Shown: positions 33,472 to 43,597, counted from the stretch's first letter. The stretch is 64,000 nt of DNA from Aromatoleum toluolicum (GCF_012911005.2 NZ_WTVS01000004.1:1-64000), one strand, 5' to 3'. Notes: generated by a model from the sequence alone, not told the origin. Translations and numbers: made by a program.

Positions 33472-35559
33472 ATGACGCAAGTCAGCTACACCCGCCACGG
33501 TGACGTCGCCGTCGCCACCGTCAATAACCCGCCGGTCAATGCCCTAAGCCTCGGCGTGCGCCAGGGGCTGATGCAGGCCATCGAGGCGAGCCGCGCGGAC
33601 AGCGCCGTGCGCGCCCTCGTGATCATCGGCGGCGGCAGCACCTTCGTCGCTGGCGCCGACATCAACGACTTCGGCAAGCCCTACGAGGAACCGAGTCTCT
33701 ACGCGATCATCGACGCGCTGATGGCGAACCCCAAGCCCGTGATCGCCGCGATCCACGGCAGCGCCTTCGGCGGCGGGCTGGAACTCGCGCTCGCGTGCCA
33801 CTGGCGCATCGCGAGCCCGGACGCGCAGATCGGCCAGCCCGAGGTCAAGCTCGGCCTGATGCCCGGCGGCGGCGGCACACAATGGTGGCCGCGGATGGCC
33901 GGTCCGGCGGTCGCGCTCGAAGTGACGACCAGCGGCAACCCGGTCGCCGCGCGCCAGGCGCACGAATGGGGCGTCATCGACCGCATCGCCGAAGGCAAGC
34001 TGCTGGAGGACGCACTCGCGATGGCGCAGGACGTCGTCAGCGGCGCCCTGCCCGCGCGCAAGCTCAGCGAATCGACCGACAGGATCCGCGACGTCGATCC
34101 GGCGCTTTTCGACGAATTCCGCAAGAAAAACGCGCGCAAGTGGAAGGGCCAACTGGCGCCGTGGAAGATCGTCGATTGCATCGAGGCCGCGTGCCGACTG
34201 AGCTTCGACGAAGGCTTCAGGATGGAAAAGGACGCCTTCCGAGAATGCGAGCACAGCTACCAGAGCCGCTCGCTGATCCACCTCTTCTTCGCCGAACGTG
34301 CGGCCGGCAAGCTGCCGGACGTCAGCGCGGCGCCCGTGCCTGTCGCCTCCGTCGCGGTTGTCGGCGCCGGTACGATGGGCGCCGGCATCGCGATGAGCTT
34401 CGCCAACGCCGGACTGTCGGTGACCCTCCTCGACAGCTCCGACGAAGCGCTCGCGCGCGGTATGAAGACGATCACCGGCAACTATGCCACCTCGGTGAGC
34501 CGCGGCAGCATGCCGCAGGCGCGCGCCGACGCCGCGCTCGCCTGCATCAGCGCGACGACCGACGACTCGGTGCTTGGCGACGCGGACCTCATCGTCGAAG
34601 CGGTGTTCGAGGACATGGAGATCAAGCAGTCCGTGTTCCGTCGCCTCGACGCCGTCGCCAAGCCCGGCGCGATCCTCGCGACCAATACCTCGACGCTCGA
34701 CGTCGACGCCATCGCCAGCGTCACCTCGCGCCCGGAAAGCGTATTGGGCCTGCACTTCTTCAGCCCCGCCAACGTGATGCGCCTGCTCGAAGTCGTGCGT
34801 GGCCCGCGCACCAGTGCGGCGACGCTCGCCACCGCGATGGCGGTCGCGCGCAAACTGCGCAAGATCGCCGTCGTCTCCGGCAACGCCTACGGCTTCATCG
34901 GCAACCGCATCCTCGCCGCCTACGGCCGCGAAGCCGACTTCCTGCTGGAAGAAGGCGCCACGCCGTGGCAGATCGACCGCGCACTGACCGACTTCGGCTT
35001 CCCGATGGGTCTCTTCGCGATGCGCGACATGGCCGGCCTCGACGTCATCTGGCGCATCCGCCAGCAGGAAAACACGACGCGCCCCGCGCACCTGCGCTAT
35101 TCACCGATCGCCGACCGCATCTGCGAGATGGGCCGCTTCGGGCAGAAGACCGGCCGCGGCTACTACCTCTACGACGGCCGCACGCCCATCCCCGACCCCG
35201 AGATCGAGAGCCTCATCGTCGGCGTGTCGGCCGAACTGGGCATCGCACGCCGCGAGATTCCGGACGCCGAGATCCTGCAGCGCCTGCTGTGCGCGATGGC
35301 GAACGAAGGCGCGCGCATCCTCGAAGAGGGCGTCGCGCTGCGCGCCGGCGACATCGACATCGTCTATACGAACGGCTACGGCTTCCCGGCCACGCGCGGC
35401 GGCCCGATGTGGTGGGCTCGCGAGGCGGGACTCGCCTCGATCCGCGACGCCGTCGCCGCCTACCACCGCCAGCACGGCGACTACTGGACGCCCTCGCCGC
35501 TGCTCGCACGGGCCGCCCAAGCGGGCGGCGACTGGGATGTCGCGCTTGCTGCCAACTGA
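33472..35559 (+). CDS. Bifunctional enoyl-CoA hydratase/3-hydroxyacyl-CoA dehydrogenase
   Basis: A 695-aa fusion. The N-terminal crotonase half has FVAGAD (58-63) and both glutamates, Glu104 (GGLELAL) and Glu124 (GQPEVKLG). The second half starts near residue 296 with the NAD motif VVGAGTMGAG, then LHFFSPANVM with the catalytic histidine. It hydrates enoyl-CoA and oxidises the hydroxyacyl product, as FadJ/FadB or PimF do. It lies 12 bp after the MDR gene and 63 bp before the thiolase, completing a beta-oxidation set. Confidence 0.9.
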   Translation: MTQVSYTRHGDVAVATVNNPPVNALSLGVRQGLMQAIEASRADSAVRALVIIGGGSTFVAGADINDFGKPYEEPSLYAIIDALMANPKPVIAAIHGSAFGGGLELALACHWRIASPDAQIGQPEVKLGLMPGGGGTQWWPRMAGPAVALEVTTSGNPVAARQAHEWGVIDRIAEGKLLEDALAMAQDVVSGALPARKLSESTDRIRDVDPALFDEFRKKNARKWKGQLAPWKIVDCIEAACRLSFDEGFRMEKDAFRECEHSYQSRSLIHLFFAERAAGKLPDVSAAPVPVASVAVVGAGTMGAGIAMSFANAGLSVTLLDSSDEALARGMKTITGNYATSVSRGSMPQARADAALACISATTDDSVLGDADLIVEAVFEDMEIKQSVFRRLDAVAKPGAILATNTSTLDVDAIASVTSRPESVLGLHFFSPANVMRLLEVVRGPRTSAATLATAMAVARKLRKIAVVSGNAYGFIGNRILAAYGREADFLLEEGATPWQIDRALTDFGFPMGLFAMRDMAGLDVIWRIRQQENTTRPAHLRYSPIADRICEMGRFGQKTGRGYYLYDGRTPIPDPEIESLIVGVSAELGIARREIPDAEILQRLLCAMANEGARILEEGVALRAGDIDIVYTNGYGFPATRGGPMWWAREAGLASIRDAVAAYHRQHGDYWTPSPLLARAAQAGGDWDVALAAN

Positions 35560-35622
35560 GCGCCGGCTGAACTCCGGCCCACCATCTTCCTCACCCACCA
35601 ACCACTACAGGGAGCGCACCAG

Positions 35623-36825
35623 ATGCGTGACGCAGTAATCGTTTCCGTCGCCCGCACCCCGATCGGCAAGGCCTATCGCGGTGCATTCAACAACACCCAA
35701 GGCCAGGCACTCGCCGCGCACGTCGTGCGTGCCGCGCTGGATCGCGCCAAGGTCGAATCCGACGCCGTCGACGACGTCGTGCTGGGCTGCGCGATCCAGC
35801 AGGGCACCACCAGCTTCAACGTCGCCCGCCAGGCCGCGCTGCGTGCCGGTCTGCCGGTCAGCGTCCCCGGCATGACGGTCGATCGCCAGTGCGGCTCGGG
35901 CCTGATGGCGATCGCCACGGCGGCCAAACAGATCATCGTCGACGGCATGAATGTCGCGGTCGCCGGCGGCGTGGAGTCCGTGTCGCTGGTGCAGAACGAG
36001 CACTACAACATGTTCCGCATCATGGACCCCGTGCTCGAGGAGCGCGTCCCGGCGCTCTACATGTCGATGCTGGAAACGGCCGAGATCGTCTCGCAGCGCT
36101 ACGGCGTCAGCCGCGAACGCCAGGACGAATTCGCCCTGCGCTCGCAGCAGCTCACCGCCGTGGCGCAGGCCGAAGGGCGCTTCAAGGACGAGATCGTGCC
36201 AATGGAATCGGTCATGGCGCGCTTCGACAAGGCGAGCGGCAGCACCGTGTTCGAGACCGTCACCCTCGACCGCGACGAAGGCAACCGGCCGCAAACGACG
36301 CTGGAAGACCTCACGAAGCTGGAGCCCGTATTCAAGGGCGGCCAGATCCTCAAGGAAGGCCGCTACGTCACCGCGGGCAACGCCTCGCAACTCTCCGACG
36401 GCGCCGCGGCGCTGGTGCTGATGGAAGCCGGCGAAGCGGCGCGGCGCGGGCTCACGCCACTCGGGCGCTATCGCGGCATGGCGGTGGCCGGCTGCAGCCC
36501 CGACGAGATGGGCATCGGCCCGGTGCTCGCGGTACCGAAGCTGCTCGCGCAGGCGGGCCTCAAGGTCGAGGACATCGACCTGTGGGAACTCAACGAGGCC
36601 TTCGCGTCGCAGGTGCTGTATTGCCGCGACACGCTGGGCATCCCCGACGAGCGGCTCAACGTCTCAGGCGGCGCGATCGCCGTCGGCCACCCCTACGGCA
36701 TGTCCGGCGCGCGCATGACCGGCCACATCCTGCTGGAAGGGCGTCGCCGCAAGGCGAAGTACGGCGTCGTCACGATGTGCGTCGGCGGCGGTATCGGCGC
36801 GGCGGGCCTGTTCGAAATTTTCTGA
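35623..36825 (+). CDS. Acetyl-CoA acyltransferase (thiolase)
   Basis: A 400-aa thiolase with all catalytic residues: Cys90 (RQCGSG), the NEAFA loop, His356 (VGHPYGMSG) and Cys386 (MCVGGG). It releases acetyl-CoA from the product of the bifunctional enzyme immediately upstream. The ATG is preceded by AGGGAG. It ends the operon that starts at 31718; the next gene has its own promoter. Confidence 0.9.
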   Translation: MRDAVIVSVARTPIGKAYRGAFNNTQGQALAAHVVRAALDRAKVESDAVDDVVLGCAIQQGTTSFNVARQAALRAGLPVSVPGMTVDRQCGSGLMAIATAAKQIIVDGMNVAVAGGVESVSLVQNEHYNMFRIMDPVLEERVPALYMSMLETAEIVSQRYGVSRERQDEFALRSQQLTAVAQAEGRFKDEIVPMESVMARFDKASGSTVFETVTLDRDEGNRPQTTLEDLTKLEPVFKGGQILKEGRYVTAGNASQLSDGAAALVLMEAGEAARRGLTPLGRYRGMAVAGCSPDEMGIGPVLAVPKLLAQAGLKVEDIDLWELNEAFASQVLYCRDTLGIPDERLNVSGGAIAVGHPYGMSGARMTGHILLEGRRRKAKYGVVTMCVGGGIGAAGLFEIF

Positions 36826-36835
36826 AAGCACGGCA

Positions 36836-36889
36836 TTGACAAATATCGTTGCCGTGGTAAGGTTTCACTTAACCGACCGACCGGTCGGG
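36836..36889 (+). promoter_or_regulatory. Promoter and operator of the crotonase-to-ligase operon
   Basis: TTGACA (36836-36841) and TAAGGT (36858-36863) are 16 bp apart. ACCGACCGGTCGGG (36876-36889) follows the -10 by 12 bases, so it covers the start of the transcript. The half-site is repeated once more directly upstream (ACCGACC at 36872-36878). Confidence 0.7.
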
Positions 36890-36953
36890 TGCTAAATGAG
36901 GCCCGGGGCGAACCCGGGCTCGACTCGAAATTCACACAGGAGCGGATACAGCC

Positions 36954-37751
36954 ATGGAATTGGAAAAGGACGTCATTCAGTACGAAGTTGCCCCCAACGG
37001 CGTTGCCACGATCTGGCTCAATCGCCCGCACAAGCGCAACTGCGTGAGCCCCCAGCTGCTGAAGGAACTCGAGAAGGCCGTCGATCGCGCCTCCGAGGAC
37101 AAGGAAGCCCTCGCCGTCGTGTTCCGCGGCCGCGCCAACACCTTCTGCTCGGGCGCCGACCTCGACCTGCTGGTCAGCCCGGTGCTGCAGGAGACGACGA
37201 CCTCGCTACAACTGGCGATCGATTCCGCACGCACCTTCGACAAGATCTTCAACATGAAGAAGCCCACCATCGCCGCTGTTGAAGGTTTCGCGGTTGCAGG
37301 CGGTTTCGAGCTGATGATCTCCTGCGACTTCGCACTCGCCGCCAACGAAGCCAAGATCGGCGACTTCCACATCCGCCGCGCGCTGTTCGGCGGTGCAGGC
37401 CCGATCTACCGCCTGCCGCGCATGATCGGCATGCGCCGCTCGAAGGAGCTGATGCTCACCGGCAAGCTGCTCACCGGCGTGCAGTGCGCCGATTGGGGCC
37501 TGGTTAACGCCGCCGCGCCGCAGGCCGAGTTCGACAAGCTGATCCAGGACTTCTGCGCGCCGCTGATCGACAAGAGCCCGTTCTGCATGTGGATGACCAA
37601 GATGGCGTTGAACCGCGGCCTCGACGCGGACACCAACTCCCTGATCACCCTCGAAACCATGACCTGCAACGTGGTCCATCACTCGGAAGATGCCAAGGAA
37701 GGCGTGCGCGCCTTCCTCGACAAGCGCGCTCCGAAGTGGACCGGTCGCTAA
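36954..37751 (+). CDS. Enoyl-CoA hydratase/isomerase family protein
   Basis: A 265-aa crotonase with FCSGADL at 64-70 and the first glutamate, Glu119 (AGGFELM), but at the second catalytic site GDFHIRRAL in place of the usual PE. One glutamate only suggests isomerase or hydrolase-type chemistry rather than simple hydration. It opens the operon 36954-40456 (possibly to 41190). AGGAGCG lies upstream of the ATG. Confidence 0.78.
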   Translation: MELEKDVIQYEVAPNGVATIWLNRPHKRNCVSPQLLKELEKAVDRASEDKEALAVVFRGRANTFCSGADLDLLVSPVLQETTTSLQLAIDSARTFDKIFNMKKPTIAAVEGFAVAGGFELMISCDFALAANEAKIGDFHIRRALFGGAGPIYRLPRMIGMRRSKELMLTGKLLTGVQCADWGLVNAAAPQAEFDKLIQDFCAPLIDKSPFCMWMTKMALNRGLDADTNSLITLETMTCNVVHHSEDAKEGVRAFLDKRAPKWTGR

Positions 37752-37772
37752 TCCGCGGAGGCAGATAGGCAC

Positions 37773-38108
37773 ATGTCAGCAAGCTTGGTCATCCTGGCGA
37801 CCCGCCCCCCCGAATGGTCGCGCGAGCAATTCACCACCTGGTGGCGCAGCGAGCACGCGGACTACGCGAAGAAGCTCCCCGGCCTCGCCGCCTACCGCCA
37901 CGGCGAGGTGACGTTCGACTACGATCACCCGGAAGGACCCGCCTGGGATGGCCATGCCGTGCTGACCTTCGCCTCGCGCGAAGTGCTCGATGCGGCACTT
38001 CATTCCCCCGAGTGGGCCGCCGCGGTGGCCCACGTCGGCAAGATGAAAGGAAAACGGATCGCCCTGATCACCGAGGAGCTCGATCTCCTCGCCGGTCACG
38101 GCGCCTGA
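37773..38108 (+). CDS. EthD-like dimeric alpha-beta barrel protein
   Basis: A 111-aa protein of the EthD/dimeric ferredoxin-like barrel type: WWRSEHADYAKKLPGLAAYRHGEV at the N-terminus in two conserved stretches, and a central hydrophobic strand. Family members range from accessory proteins of ether-degrading P450s to small lyases. There is no oxygenase here, so the role is open; a cyclase or isomerase helper is possible. 21 bp after the crotonase gene. Confidence 0.7.
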   Translation: MSASLVILATRPPEWSREQFTTWWRSEHADYAKKLPGLAAYRHGEVTFDYDHPEGPAWDGHAVLTFASREVLDAALHSPEWAAAVAHVGKMKGKRIALITEELDLLAGHGA

Positions 38109-38133
38109 AACCCGGCATCGCAAGGACAACAAG

Positions 38134-38931
38134 GTGAGCGAAAACTTTACCCCGGGCTTCGTCGCCCGCCAGTTTCGCCTCGACGGCAAGGTCGCACTCA
38201 TCACCGGAGGCCGCGGCGCGCTCGCCGAGGCCATCGCCGCGACGCTTGCCGACCTCGGCTGCAAGGTCGCACTGGCCTCGCGCCATCAGCAGGAATGCGC
38301 TGACATGGCTGCGAGCCTTGCCGAGCGCTTCTCGACCCAGGCCATCGGCCTGCGCTGCGACATCGCCAAGGAAGAGGACGTCGAGGCAGCCGTTGCGGCG
38401 ACGGTCGAGCAGCTCGGCGGCCTCGACATCCTGATCAACAATGCGGGCGCCTCCTGGTGGGGGCTGCCCGAAGAGATCCCGCTGTCGGGCTGGCGCAAGG
38501 TCATCGACGTCAACCTCACCGGCACCTTCCTCGCGTGCCGCCATGCAGCCCGCCACATGATCGGCAAGGGCGGCGGCTGCATGGTCAATATCGCCTCGGT
38601 GGGCGCCTTCCTCTCCTACCGGCCGGACGCCGGCCAGGTCGTGCCCTACACGACGAGCAAGGCCGCGATGGTGCATCTCACCAGCGACCTGGCCGCGCAG
38701 TGGGCCCACCACGGGATACGCGTGAATGCCGTCGCGCCGGGCTCGGTCGAGACCGGCATGACCGAAACGCTCACCGAAGGCATCCAGCAGAAACTCCTCG
38801 ACGGCATCCTGCTGCACCGCTTCGGCAAGCCCGCCGAAGTCGCGCCGACCGTCGCCCTGCTCGTCTCGGAAGCCGGTAGCTTCATCACCGGCCAGACATT
38901 CCTCGTCGATGGAGGCCAGTCGATTGCCTGA
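38134..38931 (+). CDS. Short-chain dehydrogenase/reductase with altered glycine motif
   Basis: A 265-aa SDR. NNAG at 102-105, Ser155 and Tyr172/Lys176 are intact, but the nucleotide motif reads TGGRGALA (24-31) rather than TGxxxGIG. Such a change is seen in some gluconate-5-dehydrogenase-like SDRs and need not abolish binding. GTG start at 38134, with AAGGACAACAAG upstream. Its 3' end overlaps the ligase start region by 23 bases if the ligase starts at 38909. Confidence 0.8.
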   Translation: MSENFTPGFVARQFRLDGKVALITGGRGALAEAIAATLADLGCKVALASRHQQECADMAASLAERFSTQAIGLRCDIAKEEDVEAAVAATVEQLGGLDILINNAGASWWGLPEEIPLSGWRKVIDVNLTGTFLACRHAARHMIGKGGGCMVNIASVGAFLSYRPDAGQVVPYTTSKAAMVHLTSDLAAQWAHHGIRVNAVAPGSVETGMTETLTEGIQQKLLDGILLHRFGKPAEVAPTVALLVSEAGSFITGQTFLVDGGQSIA

Positions 38932-40456
38932 CCGCACCCCCACCCAACACAGAGCGGACGGCCTGACCTGGACCGATGAAACGCTGTGGGCGCAGTTTTC
39001 GCGTCTCGCAGATGCCGCCCCCGAAGCGCTCGCGGTAGTCGGTGCCGACGGGCGTCGCTGGAGCCGCGCCGAGATGCGCGAGATGGCACACGCGGTGCGC
39101 GACGCGCTCCTCGCCGGCGGAGTCCGCCCCCACGACCGCGTGATGCTGCAGGGGCGCAAGACCGCCCCCGTGCTCGCCGCCGCGCTGGGAATCTCGGTGG
39201 CGGACGCCATCATCTGCCCCTACACGCCCGACCTCGGCATCGCCGAGCGCACCGTGCTCAACGAACGCCTCGACCACATCGCCGTCATCGGCGACGCAGA
39301 GGGCGAACCCATCCCGGGTGTCGCGGACCTGCGCCTGCAGTTGCGCAGCCGCAACCCTGACCTCGTCCCGGACGAGCGCAATGCGCGCACCGCGCTGATC
39401 GGCTTCACCTCCGGCACCACGGGCGTGCCGAAAGGCGTGATGCACTCCCCCGCAGCGATGAACTACACCGTGCGCGCGTGCGAACATATCGCCGGCCTCT
39501 TGCCGGGCGACACGATCCTCGGCGTGGTGCCGCTGGGCAGCGCGCCCGGCTTCACCTTCTCCGTCCATTTCTCGCTCTCGCTCGGCCACCCGCTCGTGAT
39601 CGTCGATCCCTGGGATCCGCTCGCGACGCTGCAGAAGATCGCCGAGCACGACGTGCGCTGGGGGATCTGCGTGCCGACCCACCTCGCGACCATGGTCGAG
39701 CTCGCGCGCAAGGGACAGTGGTCCGCGCCCAGCCCGCTCAAGGCCCTCGGTGTCGGCGGCAGCTCGATGACGCCCGAGCTCATCCGCGACGCGCGCGAGC
39801 TGCTGGACATCCGCGCGCTGCGCATGTTCGGCATGTCCGAATGCATGGGGCACGCCTCCACGCGACCCGACGATCCCATCGACCGGCAGTGCCATTCCGA
39901 CGGCAAGTCCTTCCCGGGCACGCAGGACGAAGCCTTCGACGCCGAGCGGCGCATGCTCGCGCGCGGCGAACGCGGCCAGGCCGGCGTGCGTGGCCCCTCG
40001 CTCTTCCTCGGCTATTGCCGCGGCCTCGGCGACAGCGAATTCCAGCTCACGCCCGACGGCTTCTACCTCACCGGCGACGAGATCATCTGCGGCGCCGACG
40101 GCTACCTGCGCGTCGTAGGGCGCATCAAGGATCAGATCATCCGCGGCGGATATAATATCGACCCGGCGGAAGTCGAAGCGGCATTGCTTCGGCACCCGGC
40201 GATCGACCAGGTCTCCGTCGTTTCCGTCCCCGAACCGCGACTCGGCGAACAGGCATGCGCGCTGTGTTCCGTTCGTGACGGTTACGGCAAACCGACCCTG
40301 GATGACATCAAGCAACACCTCGGCGAAATCGGCCTGTCGAAGAAGAAATGGCCTGAGCACCTCTTGATCATCAACCATTTCCCATATACAACGACCGGCA
40401 AGGTTGACAAGAAACGCATGGCCAGGATGGCCATCGCCGAGCTGGGGCTCGGATGA
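38909..40456 (+). CDS. Acyl-CoA ligase, AMP-forming
   Basis: A 515-aa adenylate-forming ligase: TSGTTGVPKG (167-176), the FGMSE adenine-site motif, GFYLTGDE and IIRGGYNIDPAEVE, and Lys498 in TTTGKVDKK. It activates a carboxylic acid with ATP and CoA. It is distinct in sequence from the ligase at 4132, so two acids or two stages of degradation are probably activated. The start is uncertain: ATG 38909 lies inside the SDR gene and TTG 38924 is an alternative. Confidence 0.85.
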   Translation: MEASRLPDRTPTQHRADGLTWTDETLWAQFSRLADAAPEALAVVGADGRRWSRAEMREMAHAVRDALLAGGVRPHDRVMLQGRKTAPVLAAALGISVADAIICPYTPDLGIAERTVLNERLDHIAVIGDAEGEPIPGVADLRLQLRSRNPDLVPDERNARTALIGFTSGTTGVPKGVMHSPAAMNYTVRACEHIAGLLPGDTILGVVPLGSAPGFTFSVHFSLSLGHPLVIVDPWDPLATLQKIAEHDVRWGICVPTHLATMVELARKGQWSAPSPLKALGVGGSSMTPELIRDARELLDIRALRMFGMSECMGHASTRPDDPIDRQCHSDGKSFPGTQDEAFDAERRMLARGERGQAGVRGPSLFLGYCRGLGDSEFQLTPDGFYLTGDEIICGADGYLRVVGRIKDQIIRGGYNIDPAEVEAALLRHPAIDQVSVVSVPEPRLGEQACALCSVRDGYGKPTLDDIKQHLGEIGLSKKKWPEHLLIINHFPYTTTGKVDKKRMARMAIAELGLG

Positions 40457-40545
40457 GGACATCGTTCCAGGACCCTTTTCTGCATATGCAAACGCATGGC
40501 ACGAGGGTATCGCGTCGCCGCTAACTTTCAGAACATGGGAGTCAC

Positions 40546-41190
40546 ATGAAGAGTCCGGACAAGAAGGCAGCTGCGCCAAAGAAAAAGAACGGCCGCGCAA
40601 CATCGGCCGCCCATGACGAAAAACGTCATGAAATCATCGGGCACTGCGCTTCGCTTTTCGATCGGGTGGGCTATCACGGCACCTCGATGCAGATGCTCGC
40701 CGACGAAGTGGGGCTCGGCAAGCCTACGCTCTACCATTACTTCGCGAGCAAGGGTGACATCCTGTACGAGATGCACCAGCTGCATATCGACTCGATGATC
40801 GGCGGCCTCGAACGCGACTCCCAAATCGAAGGGATCCAGCCCGCCCAGCGTCTGGAACGCGCCTGCGCCTCGACGCTGCGCGAGATCGCCCATCACCCCG
40901 GCTACGTGCGCGCCTTCATGGACCACTACGCCGAGCTGGAAGATGAGCAGCGCGAGGAAATGCGCCTGCGTCGACGCGAATACTTCACGCGTGTGACCGA
41001 TATCATTCGCGAGGGCATCGACACCGGCCAGTTCGCCAACGTCGATCCCCAACTCGCGACGCTCGCCTTCGTCGGCATGTGCAACTGGGCCTACAAGTGG
41101 TATCCCCGCATGGCGCAGGAAGTGCCGCCGGAGAAGATGGCAAAGCAGCTTTGCCAGCTTCTCCTCAACGGCTTGAACGTCCGCCCCTGA
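40546..41190 (+). CDS. TetR-family regulator, candidate controller of the palindrome regulon
   Basis: A 214-aa TetR protein with a Lys-rich N-terminal extension (about 25 residues), the DNA-binding helices at about 27-70 (VGYHGTSMQMLADEVGLGKPTLYHYF) and a C-terminal domain of the fatty-acid/steroid-regulator style (WAYKWYP near 184). Being the only TetR gene inside the zone of nine ACCGACCGGTCGGT sites, it is the likely repressor, with an acyl-CoA as inducer. No such site precedes the gene itself; it is 89 bp after the ligase and may be read through. GGGAG precedes the ATG. Confidence 0.82.
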   Translation: MKSPDKKAAAPKKKNGRATSAAHDEKRHEIIGHCASLFDRVGYHGTSMQMLADEVGLGKPTLYHYFASKGDILYEMHQLHIDSMIGGLERDSQIEGIQPAQRLERACASTLREIAHHPGYVRAFMDHYAELEDEQREEMRLRRREYFTRVTDIIREGIDTGQFANVDPQLATLAFVGMCNWAYKWYPRMAQEVPPEKMAKQLCQLLLNGLNVRP

Positions 41191-41880
41191 TCAGCCCGGC
41201 GCGTCCATTGCAGTCGCGCCACTGACCCACCCCGACAGTCCGCTGGTCGCCACCGTGCACACGATCGCCTCGGCGATCTCGGACTCGCTGGCGCCGGCGG
41301 TCCGTGCGCCTTTGATGTGCACCGCCGCGAGCGGACTGTAGTCCGCCGCGAGCACCGTCACCAGCAGCAGCTCGGAATACTTGGGCCCCAGCGGCGTGCC
41401 GTTGATCGTGCCTTCGCGCATCAGGTAGTACGCTTCCGCGCCGAGCGGGATCAGGTCGATCAGCTTGCCGAGCGAAGGCGGCATCGTGCCGAAGTAGGCG
41501 AGGAAATTCGCCTCGACCGCTCCCGGCTCCACTGCGATCTCCGGGGAGGCGTCGTCACCGCCGGTACGCCCCGGATACACCGCCTCCAAGGTGTCGAGGT
41601 AGGACAGCGCCGCCCCTTCGCCGCGCACGCTGCTCAGCACGATCGCGGCGGCGGAAGCCTCCTCGAACGTCAGCCCCAGCTCCCGCGCGCGCGTCAGCTC
41701 GCGCAGCGCCATCTCGCGATAACCCTTGGTGGTCGCCGCCACGGCGAGGTACAGCACCTTGATGCGGCCCGGCAGCGCGCCATCGTCCTCGATCACGCGC
41801 CGGAAGCGCGAATAGCCGCCGAGCGTCTTCGGCGCGATACGTCGCAGCAGCGGCGAAGCCAGCAGATTGTTTCCCGTCAC
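41191..41880 (-). CDS. Tandem CMD-like protein, paralogue of 31718
   Basis: A 229-aa protein with two CMD/AhpD-like repeats. It matches the 31718 protein along its length (for example LSSVRGEGAALS against LSSLRGEGAALA, and LAADYSPLAAVHIKGART against LASDYSPQAATHIRAARA). It too lacks the CxxC of AhpD. Its stop abuts the TetR stop, tail to tail. The start ATG at 41880 is 72 bp downstream of the aldehyde dehydrogenase, with which it is probably co-transcribed. Confidence 0.72.
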   Translation of the reverse strand: MTGNNLLASPLLRRIAPKTLGGYSRFRRVIEDDGALPGRIKVLYLAVAATTKGYREMALRELTRARELGLTFEEASAAAIVLSSVRGEGAALSYLDTLEAVYPGRTGGDDASPEIAVEPGAVEANFLAYFGTMPPSLGKLIDLIPLGAEAYYLMREGTINGTPLGPKYSELLLVTVLAADYSPLAAVHIKGARTAGASESEIAEAIVCTVATSGLSGWVSGATAMDAPG

Positions 41881-41952
41881 GTCACATCCTCTTCATTACG
41901 GCATGGAAGCCCCGGCGCGCACGCGCAGGGGCTTCGAATGCGGCTCCGTTTC

Positions 41953-43458
41953 TCAGGCCAGGTTGATCCACACGCTCTTCACGTGGGTAAATTCCTCGAC
42001 CGAAACCGCACCGAGACTGCGGCCGAAGCCCGAGAACTTGACCCCGCCGTAGGGTACCGAGGTTTCGTTGAGCTGGTAGGCGTTGATCCACACCGTGCCG
42101 ACCTTGAGCCGCTGCGAGGCGCGGTGCGCGCGCACGACGTCGCGAGTCCATACGCCTGCGGCGAGGCCGAAGTCGGTGTCGTTGGCAATCGCGAAGGCCT
42201 CGTCGTCGCTCTCGAACGGAATCACCGACATCACCGGCCCGAAGATCTCCTCGCGCGCGATCGTCATGTCGTTGCTTACGCCGGTGAAGATCGTCGGCTG
42301 GAAGAAATAGCCCTCGTCGCCGTGGCGCGCGCCGCCGAGCGCGACCTTCGCGCCTTCGTTCTTGCCGATCTCGACGTAGCGGTTCACCTGGTCGAGTTGC
42401 TGGCGCGAGATCACCGGCCCCACCGCCGTGTCGGCATCAAAGCACGAGCCGATCTTCAGCGCGCGCGAGGCCTCGACCATGCGCTCGACGAATTCGTCGT
42501 GGATCGAGCGATGCACCAGCACGCGCGAGCCCGCGGTGCAGATCTGCCCGGAATGGCCCCACACCGCCCACGCGGCCGCCGGCGCAGCGCGGTCGAGGTC
42601 GGCGTCGGCGAACACCATCTGCGGGCTCTTGCCGCCCAGCTCCAGCGACACGCGCTTGAGCCGCGTCGCCGCGGCCGCCTGGATGCGGCGCCCGGTTTCG
42701 ACCGAGCCGGTGAAGCTGATCGAATCGATCTCCTTGTGCTCGACGATGCCTGCGCCGACCACATGACCGAGCCCATGCACGACGTTCACGACGCCCGGCG
42801 GCACGCCTGCCTCGAGGCACAGCTTGCCGAACAGCAACGCCGTCAGCGGCGTATGCTCCGCGGGCTTGAGCACCACCGAGTTGCCGCAGGCGAGCGGCGC
42901 GACGACGCCCAGCGGCACGGCCGACGGTGCGTTCCACGGCATGATCACGCCGCACACGCCGATCGGTTCGCGCACCTGCTGCACGACCAGGTTCGAGCCG
43001 GTCGGTGACATCGCGCCCTCAATCTTGCTCGGCCAGCCGGCGTAGTAGTTGGTGACGTCGATGCCGAACTGCACGAAGAACGGCGTCTGCGCGCGAATGA
43101 TGCCGCCGTCGAGCATGTCGAGGTCCATCAGCACCTCGCGATGGTCCTCCAGCAGCGCGGCGAGCCGGCGCAGCACGGCTTCCTTCTGCATCGGCGGCAG
43201 GTTGCGCCAACGCCCGTCCTCGAAGGACTGCCGCGCGGCGCGTGCGGCGCGGTCAACCTCGGCCATCCCGCCCTGCGCCACGCGGGCGAATTCGCGCCCC
43301 GTGTTCGGATCGACGACCGGCATGGTGGCCTCGTCGGCCGACATCACGATCTCGCCGTCGATCAGGTGTCCGAGCCGGGTTTCATCCAGGAAACGCCGGG
43401 TCCTTTCCGACAGCGCGTAGTCGCTCAACGACGCCTTTTCTCTCACCGCATCTTCCAT
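41953..43458 (-). CDS. Aldehyde dehydrogenase (NAD(P)+)
   Basis: A 501-aa ALDH with all key residues: Glu273 (LELGGKSP), Cys307 (GQICTAGS), FTGS at 249-252 and the PWN motif at 174-176. It oxidises an aldehyde to a carboxylic acid, which a ligase could then activate. The ATG at 43458 follows GGAGACG. Its promoter is the strongest seen here (perfect TTGACA and TATAAT), held by an operator. Possible substrates are perillaldehyde- or citral-like aldehydes if the pathway is terpenoid (inference). Confidence 0.88.
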   Translation of the reverse strand: MEDAVREKASLSDYALSERTRRFLDETRLGHLIDGEIVMSADEATMPVVDPNTGREFARVAQGGMAEVDRAARAARQSFEDGRWRNLPPMQKEAVLRRLAALLEDHREVLMDLDMLDGGIIRAQTPFFVQFGIDVTNYYAGWPSKIEGAMSPTGSNLVVQQVREPIGVCGVIMPWNAPSAVPLGVVAPLACGNSVVLKPAEHTPLTALLFGKLCLEAGVPPGVVNVVHGLGHVVGAGIVEHKEIDSISFTGSVETGRRIQAAAATRLKRVSLELGGKSPQMVFADADLDRAAPAAAWAVWGHSGQICTAGSRVLVHRSIHDEFVERMVEASRALKIGSCFDADTAVGPVISRQQLDQVNRYVEIGKNEGAKVALGGARHGDEGYFFQPTIFTGVSNDMTIAREEIFGPVMSVIPFESDDEAFAIANDTDFGLAAGVWTRDVVRAHRASQRLKVGTVWINAYQLNETSVPYGGVKFSGFGRSLGAVSVEEFTHVKSVWINLA

Positions 43459-43597
43459 GCTTACGTCTCCATCGTGAACCAACTGACTCCGAAATTCCCG
43501 CCTGGCGGGAAAGCTGCGCGACCGGTCACCAGAGCGGCAAATCCCCATTGAGGGGATCCGCTTGGCGCGACATGGACGCCGGCGCATCCGTTATCCG

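Noticed and set aside
37773-38108. EthD as part of an ether-degrading P450 system
   Set aside because: No P450, ferredoxin reductase or EthA/B genes are present.
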